Shown here: piece after piece, positions 11,063 to 22,842 of the stretch
Position numbering within the stretch: position 1 is the stretch's first letter
Layout: each line of letters opens with the position of its first letter
Source: Epithemia pelagica
Lineage: Eukaryota; Bacillariophyta; Bacillariophyceae; Surirellales; Surirellaceae
DNA length: 64,000 bases
Direction: 5' to 3'
Assembly (NCBI GenBank): GCA_946965045.2
Contig: OX337242.1
Coordinates: 62,001-126,000 of the forward strand
The notes under the pieces: generated by a model
What the model saw: the letters and a program-made list of their open reading frames with translations, nothing else
Databases searched by the model: none
What the model was told of the DNA's origin: nothing
Position numbers and translations under genes: made by a program

Positions 11063-11601
11063 CGGACCAGAGAATAATGAGAAGGGGAGGAGGAGCCGAA
11101 ACGAAAGGTGGAGCGATATAAACGAGGATGGACCATATATGTTTGAAGGATTACAATACTACTAGTTACTGGAAGTGGAGACACACACACACAGGAGGTT
11201 CCGTGCGGCTGCTGCTATCGATTGTTGTACGAGCGATTGCGGCAAGTTGGAATGGGAGTGAGGACCACCACACTCATTATTCTCCATGTGGCATGCACGT
11301 TGGACGAATGCCATTGTGGAGAATGATTGTATGGATTTGTGTTTGTGTGGATTCCTGTTCCGGACGTAGCTGCTGTAACTAGTTGATTCATAATATAATT
11401 TAGAGAACGATGCATCCTACGACTCCTTTCACCGCGCATGGCACGATGATCTAGGTCCACAACGATGGTGACGAGGGGTCTATACGATTAGAGAGAGACT
11501 CCGGAAGGTTTGGTTCCATTCCTCGTTGGTCGTTTCTACTACAACAACAAACTGGTACTACTACTACTACTATTACTTCTTGTCTACTACGATCAAATTC
11601 C

Positions 11602-11650
<49 letters not shown>

Positions 11651-11820
11651 GTCACCCAGCAGATTCACACACACATTTTTCCCCTCGGTAGCTTCCCCGC
11701 TACTCTACTAGGGTCTTGTTCTTTCACGTCGTCCACGTCATTTGGGCTTGACATTTTGGTTGTCATTGTCATCATCATCATCTCCAGTGTGTTTTCAGAG
11801 TTGTGTGTGTTCTTTCTATA
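11063..11820. other. Convergent spacer between A5 and A6
   Basis: This holds the 3' ends of A5 (plus) and A6 (minus). Apart from a perfect CAT repeat at 11602-11650 I see no gene. Confidence 0.45.
11602..11650. repeat. (CAT)16 microsatellite
   Basis: About sixteen perfect CAT units lie in the 3' flank between A5 and A6. Confidence 0.95.
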
Positions 11821-13030
11821 TTATGGAATCGTCACAGAAGAAGACGACGACGACGAAGCATCGGCCGTTCCTACCACGGTACAAAAGGATGGAGAGGGAG
11901 GTCCAACGTTGGTCTGCAAAACAAGTGAGCGGAAGAGAGAAAGAGAACGAGAGAAGAAAACGAAATATACACATATATGACAGATGAGTCCATACTACAG
12001 CAAACCAAGATTGAATCCAACAAACAACCTGCAGGTAACCAAGCAAGCAGCCGGCCAGGCTCTTGGTCTCCATAATAATAACACGTACCAACACGAGAGG
12101 TCCGACGCGTTGTCCGGCAGTCAAAAAGGGTCGATAGGAACAGTCCTTGGTAAAGACAAAGGTCACGAGCAATTCTCGTTGGGGTTCGAGATAGGCCGTC
12201 GTTTGGCCGACAATGCGGACATGCAAACTGTTGGGCAAACTGCACAGTGTGGGAGGACAATTGGTGGAGGGATCCATGGTTGTGATAATGCTGGTATATT
12301 GAAAGGAATGGCCATTCAAATAGTGAGGTTTTCCTTTCAAAATGGTGGGATGGACCAGTTCGTCCTTGTCGGGCAAGCCATCTTGCAGAAATTGATTTTG
12401 ATCCACTTCGTAAATTTCCACCTTGTTAATGTGTTTCCACGGATGAGGAGCGATATCATCTTCCCCAATGGGATGAAGTTCGCAATCGACATAGTCGAGA
12501 CCGTGTTTGTGCACCAATTCTTGTTCGTCTTGTTCATCCGCTTGTTGCGCTTTGAGTGCCGCGGCGGCTACTTCCATTTTGTCTCCATCCGAAAAGACAT
12601 GACCAATGTTGGTCTCGTCACAGGTACTATACGAAAAATCAAAGGTGAAGATGTACGAGCTGGGTTGACAGGCACAGGGTGGAACTGCTTTGGACTCAAT
12701 CGTGGTGGCCAAGGTCCGACGACGAGCCGCTTCTTCTTCTTCTTCTTCTTCTTCTTCTTGTTGTGGTGGTTGTGAAATGGAACCTGTACGGTTGTGGTGG
12801 AGCAGGGTCTTGGAGGACGATCGCAACCTGGTAGAAAGGAAGGAATCCTTTTGTTGCGTCGTCGTCGTTGTCGTCGTTACGGTGCGATTCTTGTGGTCCA
12901 TGGCCGCTGCTGTGGCTCCATTCCCATTGGCCAACAAACTGATCATGACCAAGAGGAGAAGGGACATGTTCCATCCATTCCTTGCGGATGCTGATACGGT
13001 TGAATGTCGAAGCATCATCCTCATCCTCAT
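11821..13030 (-). CDS. CACQP-family protein A6
   Basis: Minus strand, exon 1 12089-13030 and exon 2 11821-11913, with a phase-0 intron 11914-12088 (donor GTACGT, acceptor TGCAG). The signal peptide is MSLLLLVMISLLANGNGATA (its Met at 12967). In-frame ATGs at 13030 and 13159 would lengthen the N-terminus. Core: CACQPSSYIFTFDFSYSTC, DETNI, a Lys/Ala/Glu-rich insert, VDC, VEIYEVD, NGHSFQYTSII, CPPTLCSLPNSL (extra Cys pair), FVFTKDC and GQRVGPLVL. Exon 2 gives TNVGPPSPSFCTVVG and then a Ser run. A poly-Glu stretch (codon GAA/GAG run) lies in the linker. It is the closest relative of A5 and is head-to-head with A7. Confidence 0.83.
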
Positions 13031-13824
13031 GGTCTTTTTTGGTTTGGACGACACACACGGCTCCATCAAAGAGAAGAAGAAGCTCCCGATTTTTGCACTT
13101 TTTCTCTGCAAGATTTTTTTGGAACCACGGAACATTCCGACAGCTGGTGACGGTGACACTGTCAGGATTCAGGATGCATCATCGATGGACCTTGATGGAC
13201 GACGTACGGACGGTTCGAATGATGCATTCGGTCTCCTTTGATTCCACGTGGAGGTTTGTCGATGATGCATTCTTCCGCGGGCGGATGGAGTTTGCGCACT
13301 GCGCACGCTCTCACACACAGAATCTCAATTCCTCATCCAAGGGGCATAAGTTGCGTCGGATTGGGCCCAAGAAAAAAGTGGAGCGCACAGCGGAATTGTC
13401 GGGCATGAGTCCGTATTGTAGTCAACAAAAACAGGTCTATGTGCAACATGCAACATGCAACATGTACCATCAGGACGGCATACTTGGACATAGAGCGCCT
13501 GCCCGTGAAAAAGCTTCCGAGACTTTTTAAGTATCGAATTTTTGGCATTCTCCGTCCATCTCTTTGTATTGCCCCGTGGAATGGCATGCGTTTCCGAGGC
13601 CAAGCCGGAGACATTAGCTGCCACATTATGATTTTTCGCATCAAAGATCAAGAATCCAAGATACCACAGTTGCAGCTTCACCTTGTGTTCCTTCTTCCTT
13701 CTCTCCATCATCATCATCATTCATCATCCTAATATATTGATTGCAAGAGAGGAAGGGAGAGAGTGCTTCGCATCACTCAACAATTAAAAGAAAGAACGCC
13801 CAAGCAAGAGACAACAACAACAAG
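13031..13824. promoter_or_regulatory. Divergent intergenic region of A6 and A7
   Basis: About 0.8 kb separates the start codons of two diverging family members. It presumably holds both promoters. No TATA-like or other recognised motif stands out, and any frame inside is unsupported. Confidence 0.4.
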
Positions 13825-14879
13825 ATGATGCAAAAGGCTCCATGTTTGGTTCCTCTCGTCCTCCTAGTTTGTTGGCTCCTGACGATAAAGACGACTGGAG
13901 CGCGGACCTGGACCAATACAACGACAACGACATCAAGAAGAAGAAGAACTCAAGCCACACTATCACAGCCACAACAATCACCACAAGACCATCGTCGTAC
14001 CACGTTGCGAACTCCTCGAGAACGATGTGCCTGTCAACCGGCCGGATGGGAATTCACCTTTGATTTTTCTCATACGACTTGTACCGATACGAATATTGTC
14101 GGTGTCGCCCCACCGGGCGAAGGCCAATACGGCCACTACAAGCAACCGCCACCGCGGGGAAGTTTTCAACATGTCCTGTGCAAATCCAATCCAGCCTCAT
14201 CGTACGAATCGGTCGATTCCTTGGATGAAGAATTGGAACACATTGTCCAAATTGATATTCGCGAATACAAGGATGCGCAATTGAAACAAGTCTATGTGTT
14301 GGATCCGCCCTTGACTATTTTGGGACCACTCTACAATGGACAAGCCTTTCAATATCATTCCGTCGTCCTCGACATGCCATTGGAAGAATGCGATGTGGCC
14401 CTCTCCACCAGCAAGCCCAGTCATTGCGAATTGCCCTCGGCCTTGACCATTCATTTTACCGGTTTAACGCAAATGAACAATCGCAAAGATTTTGAAATTA
14501 CCTGGATCTTTGCTCATGAATGCTCGGTCTTGCCCATTGTCTATCCCGGAGACTTTATTGGACCACTCACCGTTGTACGTGTGTTTCGTAAGGAGTACCA
14601 CGCTCTCAAGGAGAGAGTGATGGTTTTCTCCTGGCCATTCGTCGAATCGAATGACTCTCTCACACCCACGTTCTGGTGTCTTTTTTTGGTTTGTGTGTGT
14701 GTGCGTATTTTTGTGGTGTATCTCTTGCCGTTCCGGGTGTGTTTGCTGTGCCTTGTGTGTGTGTCTTGGTGTGTATATCGTGCGGCTGGACGAGATAGAC
14801 GCGAGTCGAACAACCACCCAAAGAATTTTGCAGTGAGGTTCGTGGACCACCACCTTCTGGAGAAGAAGGGACAAATTGA
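13825..14879 (+). CDS. CACQP-family protein A7
   Basis: The start at 13825 gives a signal peptide MMQKAPCLVPLVLLVCWLLT. The frame is open to 13741. After a Thr/Arg-rich linker the core reads CACQPAGWEFTFDFSHTTC, TDTNI, VLC, IDIREYK, NGQAFQYHSVV, a longer Cys loop (ECDVALSTSKPSHCELPSAL), WIFAHEC and GDFIGPLTV. HEC stands where most members have NDC. The phase-0 intron 14575-14798 follows GTT with donor GTACGT and acceptor GATAG. Exon 2 (14799-14879) gives TRVEQPPKEFCSEV and a Pro/Gly/Glu tail. Length is 276 residues. The A6/A7 start regions face each other. Function is unknown. Confidence 0.84.
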
Positions 14880-15553
14880 GAGAGAGAAAGAGAGAGATCT
14901 AGAGAGAGAGAGGGAGCCACTGTCCGAAACAACAAATGCACCTTGTGTACAAATCCGCTTGGGTTCGTTCTTGTTGCGCTTGTGGTGTGGTTGGAGATGC
15001 TTGTCCCAAAAGCGTCTCGGTGTTGCTGGTTCTTGGGGAAACGACAGCAACAACTCCTCCAATCCACTACACGACAGCACCGTGTGTTTCCGTGGAACCC
15101 CCTGTTATTATTATTATTTTAGACCCCTTTTGCTATTCTAGAGAGACCATCAGATTCTCGTGTTGGCAAACAACGTCCGAGCAACTCCTCCCGTATTAGT
15201 TCCTGAAAGAACAACATTCTGCAATTGGTGTGCCCGCCAAACAAGCATTGTATTTCTATAGAAATAACCTCCGAATGAGGCTCATTTCATTGTTTCGAGA
15301 CTTGACACAGAGCACTCTGTACGGTCGCTGTCAGACGAATTCTGTGCTGGTCCAGAACGGTGATCCTCTGCAAATCTCTCCTGCAGTGTATTTCCTAGAC
15401 AACGTTCCAGCCTCGAGCTTTGCGGATCTACCGCAAACTTCAAGTTTCGCTACTGCCCATGTTTCACACCAAATCCTCAACGAATGGCGGCCCGCACATC
15501 ACACTTAGTCATTCCAGTTCCATTCCCATAGAGAGCCTGTTCACTCCAGCGCC
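14880..15553. other. Spacer between A7 and nuclease copy 1
   Basis: It begins with a GA-rich run (14879-14912). The part near 15450-15550 resembles the 5' flank of nuclease copy 2 (a TTTCACACCAAA block occurs in both), so the nuclease duplication included upstream DNA. No gene is supported. Confidence 0.45.
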
Positions 15554-16524
15554 ATGTCTGCTGTTTCATCTGAGCCGTCGTTCAAGATTATTTCCTGGAA
15601 CGTCTTGGCGGATCGTTGTGTAAGGAACCATCCCTATGTCAAGTGTAGTCGAGGAGAGCGCCGTGAATTGCAGCGACAAATCTTAAGCGAATATGCCTCG
15701 GAGGGTGTGGACTTTATATGTCTGCAAGAAGTGGATAGTGATTTCATTGCCGAACAAGTCTTGAATGACGACTATGGCGTTTTGAAGACGATCTGGAGCT
15801 TGAGATCCTGCATTTTCTATAAACTTGACACTTGGGATTTGTTGCTTCCGGAAGAGGTGGTCGACTTGGTCGAGCTCTCCGCCGGAGGCTTCGAGGTCTT
15901 GAGTCGCAACAATGAAGGAGTTATGGCCCTGTTCGAGCAGATCGCAACCGGCCAACCACTGTTGGTGTGTACTACGCACTTGTACTGGAACCCAGAGTTT
16001 GAATTTGTGAAATTGTGTCAAGCACATTACCTCATGATTCGAATGTTTTCGTATTTGATGGACAATTGTCCGGATGATTGGAGTTACATACCAATTGTGT
16101 TTTGTGGAGACTTAAATTCCCAACCCGGTAGCCTCGTTCATGAGTGCTTGACCAAGCGTAGGTTCCTCCCACATTTCGAACAGAAGACGAACTCATGGAT
16201 GCCATTCAATGTAATTGGATTGACCCGGAGTGGGAGGTTGGACAATGGATGTTGAATGATCTTCGCTGCCCGCTTCGGTTCAAGTCAGCTTATGCCAACG
16301 AGACCAATGCATCCTTGGAATCCTATCCATTCACGAACGTGACACCTGAATTTCACGGCTTCTTGGATTATGTATTCTATCAGCCTTTCTTCATGGACAA
16401 AACGGCCGTGAACAGTACGGATCACCTTGTTTGCCTTGCCGTCATTGGCCGAGCGACCATCTCGTCGTCGGAGCACACTTTTCCTTCCGTGAGGACACTT
16501 GTACCTGATAGCATTCACTAACCG
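15554..16524 (+). pseudogene. CCR4/Angel-type endonuclease-exonuclease-phosphatase, copy 1, frameshifted
   Basis: The first frame (15554-16255) begins MSAVSSEPSF and has EEP-superfamily motifs: SWNVLADRC (metal-site Asn), CLQEVD (metal-site Glu), THLYWNP and CGDLNSQPGS. Against copy 2 a one-base deletion at about 16157-16161 shifts the frame. The continuation is read from 16162 (VPPTF, then YPFTNVTPEFHGFLDYVF). A second shift and a deletion follow, after which CRHWPSDHLVVGAHFSF, the catalytic His end, appears in yet another frame (about 16441-16500). The family removes nucleotides from RNA 3' ends or acts as related phosphodiesterases. This copy cannot make an intact enzyme unless unseen introns correct the frames. 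Confidence 0.8.
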
Positions 16525-16838
16525 AAAGAAGACCGGATAGAGCAAATCATCATTTCTCATCAACTAGATTTGCAGCAATCTAAGAGAACGTTCATTGACT
16601 TTTTCAGGGAAAACATCTCAGTCGATTAGGTAAACATTCAATCGATGTCACTGAAGCATCCTTTCGCTACTAAAGACAAAGGAATCTTGGGATGTTGACC
16701 AGCGACCCCTTTAGCCGCGTCAGGACAAGTGGCCGCTCGCAAGTTTCACACCAAAACCTCAGCAGGTACTTCTTCTCCACATTACGGGTCATTACATCCT
16801 GTTTCTTGGACAAAAGATCTCTTGACTCAAACACCAGC

Positions 16839-17792
16839 ATGTCTGCTGTTTCATCCAAACCGTCGTTCAAGATCATTTCCTGGAACGTCTTGGCGGATCG
16901 TTGTCTAGGGAACTATCCCTATGTATCGTATGGGCCTGGAGAGCGGCGCGAACTGCAGCGAAAAATCTTGAATGAGTATGCGGCGGACGGGGTGGACTTT
17001 ATTTGTCTTCAAGAAGTGGATACTGGATTCATTGCCGAACAAGTCTTGTGCGGCACATACAAGGTTTTGAATACGCACCGGGGATTGGCCTCCTGCATCT
17101 TTTACAAGGTTGATACATGGAGAGTCGTGGGTCCCAAAAAAGTGGTTGCCTTCAACGATCTTGCTAAAGGAACCAATTACTCCCACGCCTTTGATCGCAA
17201 CAACTATGGTGTTTTTGCTTTGTTTCAACGCAAGAAAACGGGTGAACGACTTGTGGTCTGTAACACACACTTGTACTGGGATCCGAACTATGAGTACGTC
17301 AAATTGTGCCGGGCACATTATCTCATGAGAAAGCTGTGGTGCTTTGTGGACGGCAAAGTGGGTGAAGAGGTTCCAGTTGTCTTTTGCGGGGACTTGAATT
17401 CCATGCCCGGTAGCCTGGTTCATAAGTATTTGGTCCACGGAAAAGTTCCTCCCACTTTTTGTATAGAACGCGAACTGGTGCAGGCCATGGGTTGCAAGCG
17501 GATCGATGCCAAATCCAAAGTGAAGAAATGGCTGTTGCAGAAACGTCTCTGTCCTTTTCCCTTCTGCTCCGTCTACCCGGACTCCTATCCATTCACGAAC
17601 GTGACACCTGAGTTTCGTGGCTTGCTGGACTATGTCTTCTTTGATCCTGCCAAGCTTTAGAATACGGGTGTTTATCCTCTTCCGAAATCATTAAACGCCT
17701 TACGCAAGCAGCATGGATCAAAATATTTGCCCTGCCGTCAGTGGCCGAGTGACCATCTCGTCGTTGGTGCTCACTTTTCTTTTGTCGAGTGA
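16839..17792 (+). pseudogene. CCR4/Angel-type EEP nuclease, copy 2, with in-frame TAG before the catalytic SDH
   Basis: The frame from 16839 (MSAVSSKPSF) encodes SWNVLADRC, CLQEVD, THLYWDP, CGDLNSMPGS and YPFTNVTPEFRGLLDYVF, then meets TAG at 17658-17660. The same frame continues without another stop to 17792 and spells the expected end, including YLPCRQWPSDHLVVGAHFSF. The TAG therefore removes 43 residues, including the catalytic His of SDH. The match to copy 1 extends into both flanks, so these are tandem duplicates. Alternatives are stop readthrough or a sequencing error at one base. Without either, the 273-residue product should be inactive. The frame is open upstream to 16692, but the homologous start is 16839. 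Confidence 0.8.
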
Positions 17793-18017
17793 TCCTTCTA
17801 GCAGTTTGTAGTGTAAGTTCTCAAAAACGTAGCAGCTTGTGTATGTAACGATCCCAGTGTTTTGAGATCCCTGCGATCGGCCCGCCATTTCAAGAATCAT
17901 GAAGGTACTTCCGAAATCGCTGTCAACCCCGTAGTCCAGGTGCCCAACAAAACGCACTAAAGTACGGTCGTTGAGCCCCTTTTGTAGTAGTGAGAGATGG
18001 CGGTACAGTTGCGTTAG

Positions 18018-18222
18018 TCTCTCGTCATGGTTGGTCGGATCACTGCAGGTTCTTGGAGCGGTCTCTTGTTGGAGATACTCTTGTCCCAGAGTTGAATTTG
18101 CAAACGGCTCGGCATTCAGCAGGTACGAGGCCGACACTCTGGCAAAATGAATTCCAGTGTCGGCAAATCCGTTTGGCTCGTGGACGTCGAGGCAACGGTC
18201 AAGCCATGTTCGACTTGTTTCG
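18018..18222 (-). pseudogene. Internal fragment of a CACQP-family gene (A13-like)
   Basis: Read on the minus strand from 18222, the DNA matches the middle of A13 (about 31026-31180): TSQTDLPTLEFILPECRPRTC, then TGA where A13 has TGG (Trp), then MPSRLQIQL. After that it matches A13's 3' flank (about 31770-31830) rather than the rest of its coding sequence. No CACQP start and no last exon are present. This is a broken relic with a nonsense codon and a deletion joint. Confidence 0.75.
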
Positions 18223-18365
18223 AGGTCGGAAAAAAGACGACAATGGTATGGTGGACATCGTCTCCAGAAAAAAAAGGCACATCGGTGGCCGGATGTTGTG
18301 TGGTTTCTTGCGCACGAGGGCCCAGATCCAACGGCAAGGGCAGACAGTTGTCTTTCAACGTTGGT

Positions 18366-19944
18366 TCATGGGGTATTATTCCTGGAGGAATCTTGGTGCC
18401 GTGTTTGGGAGGACGACGACGAGAAACGAATGCGCAAGGGCTTGTGGTTGTCGTTGTCACGTGATGGAATGGCAGCAGATGCAATAGTACCATCCGTGGA
18501 GGTTTTGGCATCCATGGTGGTGGTAGTGCCATCTTCCAACTCACTCGCCCGAGTGGTGGTCTTGGACTGTGGATTCTGGGTGTCACTGCTTGTGCCCACG
18601 GCCTTGTGGTGGTTGTTCTTGGTACTGCTACTACTACTGCTACGACTGGACAGGTCTTGGACCGTGGGACTGTTGGGAGTTCTGGCATCGGATGTTGTTG
18701 TTTTCTTCTTCTTCTTGTCGGAATCGTGTCGATAGGGTTCCACAACGAGCGGACACAAGGATCGCGGAGGATCGCCAATGCGTGTCTGTGTTTTGAGCAC
18801 CATCCAGAGTGGATGATTGGATCGGAGCAAATCAAAGAACATCGTGTGAGAGGAATTGCTCTAGAACGGCGTCTACTTCCTAGAACATGCGCATCGAACA
18901 CAAACCGTATACAGACAACAAGTATAATATACGTACCACTGTGACGGGTCCAATGTAATCTCCGGGAAAGACAACGGGAAAGGTTTTGCAATCATTGGTA
19001 AATTCCAGCGTGAATTCAAAATCCAACAAGTTTTGACTGGCATCTCGTCCAAACAAGTGGACCGTCAAGGACGTGGGAATGGTACTTTTGCGAAGCAATT
19101 GTTGCATGGAATCGGCCTTGTTGTCATTCTTATTGTTGGTACTGGACGGCGTGTTGGTCATGGTCCGTGTCATGGTGGACACGACGGATGTGTAGGCAAA
19201 GGCTTGGCCATTGCCAAAGGGCCCCTCCAATTCTTCTTGGGGGGTCAAATGTTTGGTTCCGGGCGGCGACGCATATTGATATTCATGATTGAGCCAATCG
19301 TGTTGGGCATTGTATTCTTGAATTTGAACAAATTCAATCATATTCCAATGCAAGGCGTCGACGGTATGGGAGGTGAGGGGCGATCGACTGGCATGACTGG
19401 TGGGGGGAATGGAGACACAGGTGACCGAGGCCAAGCCCGTCCGAACACTGGGATTGAGATTGGTATCGGTACAATCGCCTTTCCGACTAAAATCAAAGGT
19501 AAATTCCCATTTGCCGGGTTGACAGGCACACAAGTTTTGGGGCGTCGTGGTCGTCTTTTTGGTTTTTGTTTGCTTATTGTCGTTGCTAGTCGTTGGATTG
19601 GTGGTGGTGTCGGACGAAGATGTTTGTCGATGCGATTGAACAACTGTGGAGGAGTGGTTGGTCCATTTACGCGGTTGGTCGTTGCTTCGTTTTCGAACGC
19701 GAACCATGGTGCGATTGGCAGCATCCAAAGGAGTGGACCACCACCATGCTGCTGCTGATGTGGAGCTCTTTGGGAGAGTGTTATTCGTCGTATCGACAAG
19801 GTTTTGGAACGGTTGTCGTGTTCGTGTGGTGTTGGTTGCAGCAGCCATCACCGCACCAGAAAAGGAGGAACAGTACCAGACGGTCCACCACCAGCACACG
19901 AGGCAGCAAAGACAACGGCGGCGCCACAGAAAAGACATCATCAT
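18366..19944 (-). CDS. CACQP-family protein A8 with long C-terminal tail
   Basis: Minus strand, exon 1 18937-19944 and exon 2 18366-18785, with a phase-0 intron 18786-18936 (donor GTACGT, acceptor ACACAG). The start at 19944 (MMMSFLWRRR) precedes a Cys/Trp-rich hydrophobic anchor. The frame is open to 20082. Core: CACQPGKWEFTFDFSRKGDC, TDTNL, VTC, VQIQEYN, NGQAFAYTSVV, IPTSLTV, LEFTNDC and GDYIGPVTV. Exon 2 gives TRIGDPPRSLCPLVVEPYR and then about 120 further residues rich in Ser, Thr, Lys, Asp and Asn, ending at TGA. Other members end within 10-45 residues of the FCP motif. No extra Cys pair is present. The total is 475 residues, the longest in the family. Confidence 0.83.
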
Positions 19945-22069
19945 GATGGAACGGTCTTTCGCAAATCCAACCAGAACTGGAATAACGGCTAGAACCGACG
20001 TGGTTGGTGCAAGTTTTTGCTTCCTTGCTTGTTTGCTTTTGCCGGTGTTGGTATTAGAGTCTTTTGTGTTTTGTTCTGTCACAGCCTCAATCGCAACAGC
20101 ATCGATTCTCTACTACTGTTCCCCGTCTTGTATGGATTGTTCTCCTACAGACTCGTTTGTTGGATCGCGTAGCTTCTCGGGCAACCAGCAATATACCTAC
20201 TCACAAGGTGGTTGGTTGGTTGGCTCTCCACAAAAGAGAATCTCTCCTCCTCCGTGGCCATGGCCAGAGGTTCTGTTGACATCTGTCGATTCAGAACGCT
20301 TTTTTGTCGTGGGGTGGCATGCCAATTTTCTGCGGTCCAATAAAAACGCGACCGCTTTTTCAGAACCACATACCCGGATGTGACGTACTTCGAGGTAGTC
20401 TCGGGAAGTGGCAATACTGGTTGAAATTGCGCCGATAGTTTGTAGGTTTGCTCGGATCAGATTTGGATCCTGCGACAAAATTTTTTGGATCCCCCTTTTT
20501 GTTTTACGTTCGTTCGTTTTGCGACTTTCAGAAAGACAGGGAGTGGTGCCCAGGTAGCAGCGGTGCTACGAGTTCTTCTGGGAACAACGTGGCGGTCTGG
20601 CATTCGGAGTACCAAGCAGGAACGGAAAAAATCCAAATCGGTCCGATCCAACATAACGGAAAAAATAGGTCATTCATGAAATGGAAACCTATCGCTCCAT
20701 TTCGCGAAATCTCCGATTGAATAATAGTATCCTTTACCCTATGCATGATACTACCTAGGACGAGTAATCCGAAATAGTAGGCCGCTCGGGGGCGCCACAT
20801 GGCAATGGTAGAGTCGTCCCCGGAGAAGCGAACAGAGCGACTTGTGGGAACTCCTTCCGTGCTGGTAACACACTGGAAAAACTGTTGCACGGACACGGTG
20901 AGCTGTCGGTTGTGCTTCCTCTTCAAAAAGGAAACCCTCTCCACAACAACAACAATGACGACGTTGACAGGTATGGACAGTGACTTCTTCTAGAGTCCTG
21001 TGTGCGCCATGTTAGTCTACCAAGGGGCACAACCACTACCGTCGTTTGGAGTGTAACGTGTTTGCCGATTTTTGGTCGCGACGCACTCTATCGATACCAA
21101 TCACCGCCATCTCTCTCCATTCCACGCGACAACTAGAGGCACAGCGTGGCGTTCCAAAACGACCCATCGCGGTAACTACATACTATAGTCTTACACACAC
21201 GTGGCACCACCCTACTATATACTGCAATCTCCAAGTACTACTAGAGGGGAGCTGGCGGACACTATTACTGTGGCCGACCGTCTTGGATTCGCGGGTTCGA
21301 CCACAGTCTGCCTTTGTGATGGGTATCAATGGCCTCTCGCTGGCTGGCTGGCTGGCTGGCTGGCTAGGAGCCAGAGAGAAGTTGGAGCAACATGGTTTCT
21401 CTGGCAACCACCACCACCACGGTTGTTTGTGCGTCCGTCCTGGAGCGAGTGCGAGTATGTGGAGTCAAGTGCAAGTTTGTTGAACCACATGTGTGTGTTA
21501 GAGTGTGTGTACTTTGGTTCCATGGTGGTTGCCATGTAGAACCAAACTGGTTGGGTGATATAGGAGTGGAGGGACCGATCCACTCGGCAGTCCAAGGGTG
21601 TGTGTCGGTACATATGTATGTGTGTGTGCAAGGTTGTCGTACGTGAAATGGTCGGGACCGGATCGATCCAGTCGTCGTGGTTGTATAGCAAAAGGAATGG
21701 TATCGTCGTTGTCATGGGATGAGAGTGATACATGGGATGAGAGTGATACAAAATACACGAAGAGTCGGGGCTGTGCAAACTGTGTTGTGGGTGATGATGG
21801 ATGGTGAAGGTGTTCTTGTGTGAATGGGAGCAACGGTCCGTTGTCGGGGAACGCGACAACCACGTGTGTGGCACGAACCAAAACACAACAACAACAACAA
21901 CAACACAAAGAACGGGGGCCGTCCAGGCAGCGCCGCCTCATTTGTCTCGTCGGTGTCGGTGTTGTTGGTGTCTGACAAGCAGCCGACCATTGTCCAATGC
22001 CAGACCGGTTCTACTACTACTAGAGAGTAGTAGTTGTGCTCGGCTTCTTGTATACCTTCTTCTCTAATA
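19945..22069. other. Spacer between A8 and A9
   Basis: About 2.1 kb with no supported gene. A minus-strand frame at 20528-20944 (138 codons, one hydrophobic stretch) has a more ordinary composition than the surrounding frames but matches nothing I recognise. A short GCTG repeat lies near 21340-21365. Confidence 0.4.
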
Positions 22070-22842
22070 CTACTTGCCCACACGGGGACAAAAGCCTCGG
22101 GGTGGACTCTGGACATTAGTCTGGAACAATTCCGGGAGGAGGAGAAGTAATATTCCAGAGAAATACACACACAAGAGAGAAAGAGAGCGAGAGAGAGAGT
22201 GTATGTGTGATATTGATATAGATTGCAGACCCAACCACACGTGTCAGAAACACACAAAGAGTATCGAATAATCCCTGCATGTCTAGATAGATGCAATAGG
22301 ATACGTACCACCGTAACGGGTCCAATGTAATCGCCACTCGACACAATGGGGGAAAACATGCAATTGGTATTGGAAAAGGCCCAGTAAATTTCATATTCTT
22401 GATCGGCGCCTTCATAGGTTTTGCCAAACAAGTGAATGTTGAGCGTGGCGGGCATGAGACAGGTATCGGGCGTACAAGACCAGGCCACTTTGGGATTGAG
22501 GGGCATCATTAAACTGGTATAGGAAAAGGCATGGCCATTGAACAGCGGACCATCAAAGGTCCAGGGATTCATTAACCATTCGTATTCGGAATCGAATTCT
22601 TGGATTTGAATCAAACTCACCATGTGCAATTGCGACGTCGGTGACGGTGGTGTCGCCGTACAGCCCATGGCCTTGAGACCACCGGATTTTTGCAAAAAAG
22701 TGTCGCTGCAATCGAGACGGGCAAAATCCAAGGTAAATTCCCAGGCACCCGGTTGACAGGCACACAACATGGGTTCCGGTGGGGGAGCCGGAACCGGCGC
22801 TTGTGTGTGCTGGATGGGAGGAGTAAAGGGATCGACTTGCAT
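22070..22842 (-). CDS. CACQP-family protein A9, short, no signal peptide seen
   Basis: Minus strand, exon 1 22309-22842 and exon 2 22070-22120, with a phase-0 intron 22121-22308 (donor GTACGT, acceptor TCCAG). It begins MQVDPFTPPIQHTQAPVPAP, a Pro-rich start without a hydrophobic segment, only about 26 residues before CACQPGAWEFTLDFARLDC. The rest is VSLIQIQEFD, NGHAFSYTSLM, CTPDTCLMPATL (extra Cys pair), AFSNTNC (variant of FSNDC) and GDYIGPVTV. Exon 2 gives TNVQSPPRGFCPRVGK. Either this is a non-secreted form or an upstream exon with a signal was missed. The first 38 bp and the promoter are duplicated at 25535-25790. Length is 194 residues. Confidence 0.8.

Noticed and set aside
20528-20944. 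Minus-strand 138-codon frame with a hydrophobic stretch
   Set aside because: No recognised domain, no start-context or paralogue support, and it is isolated in a large spacer. Mentioned only as part of the spacer.
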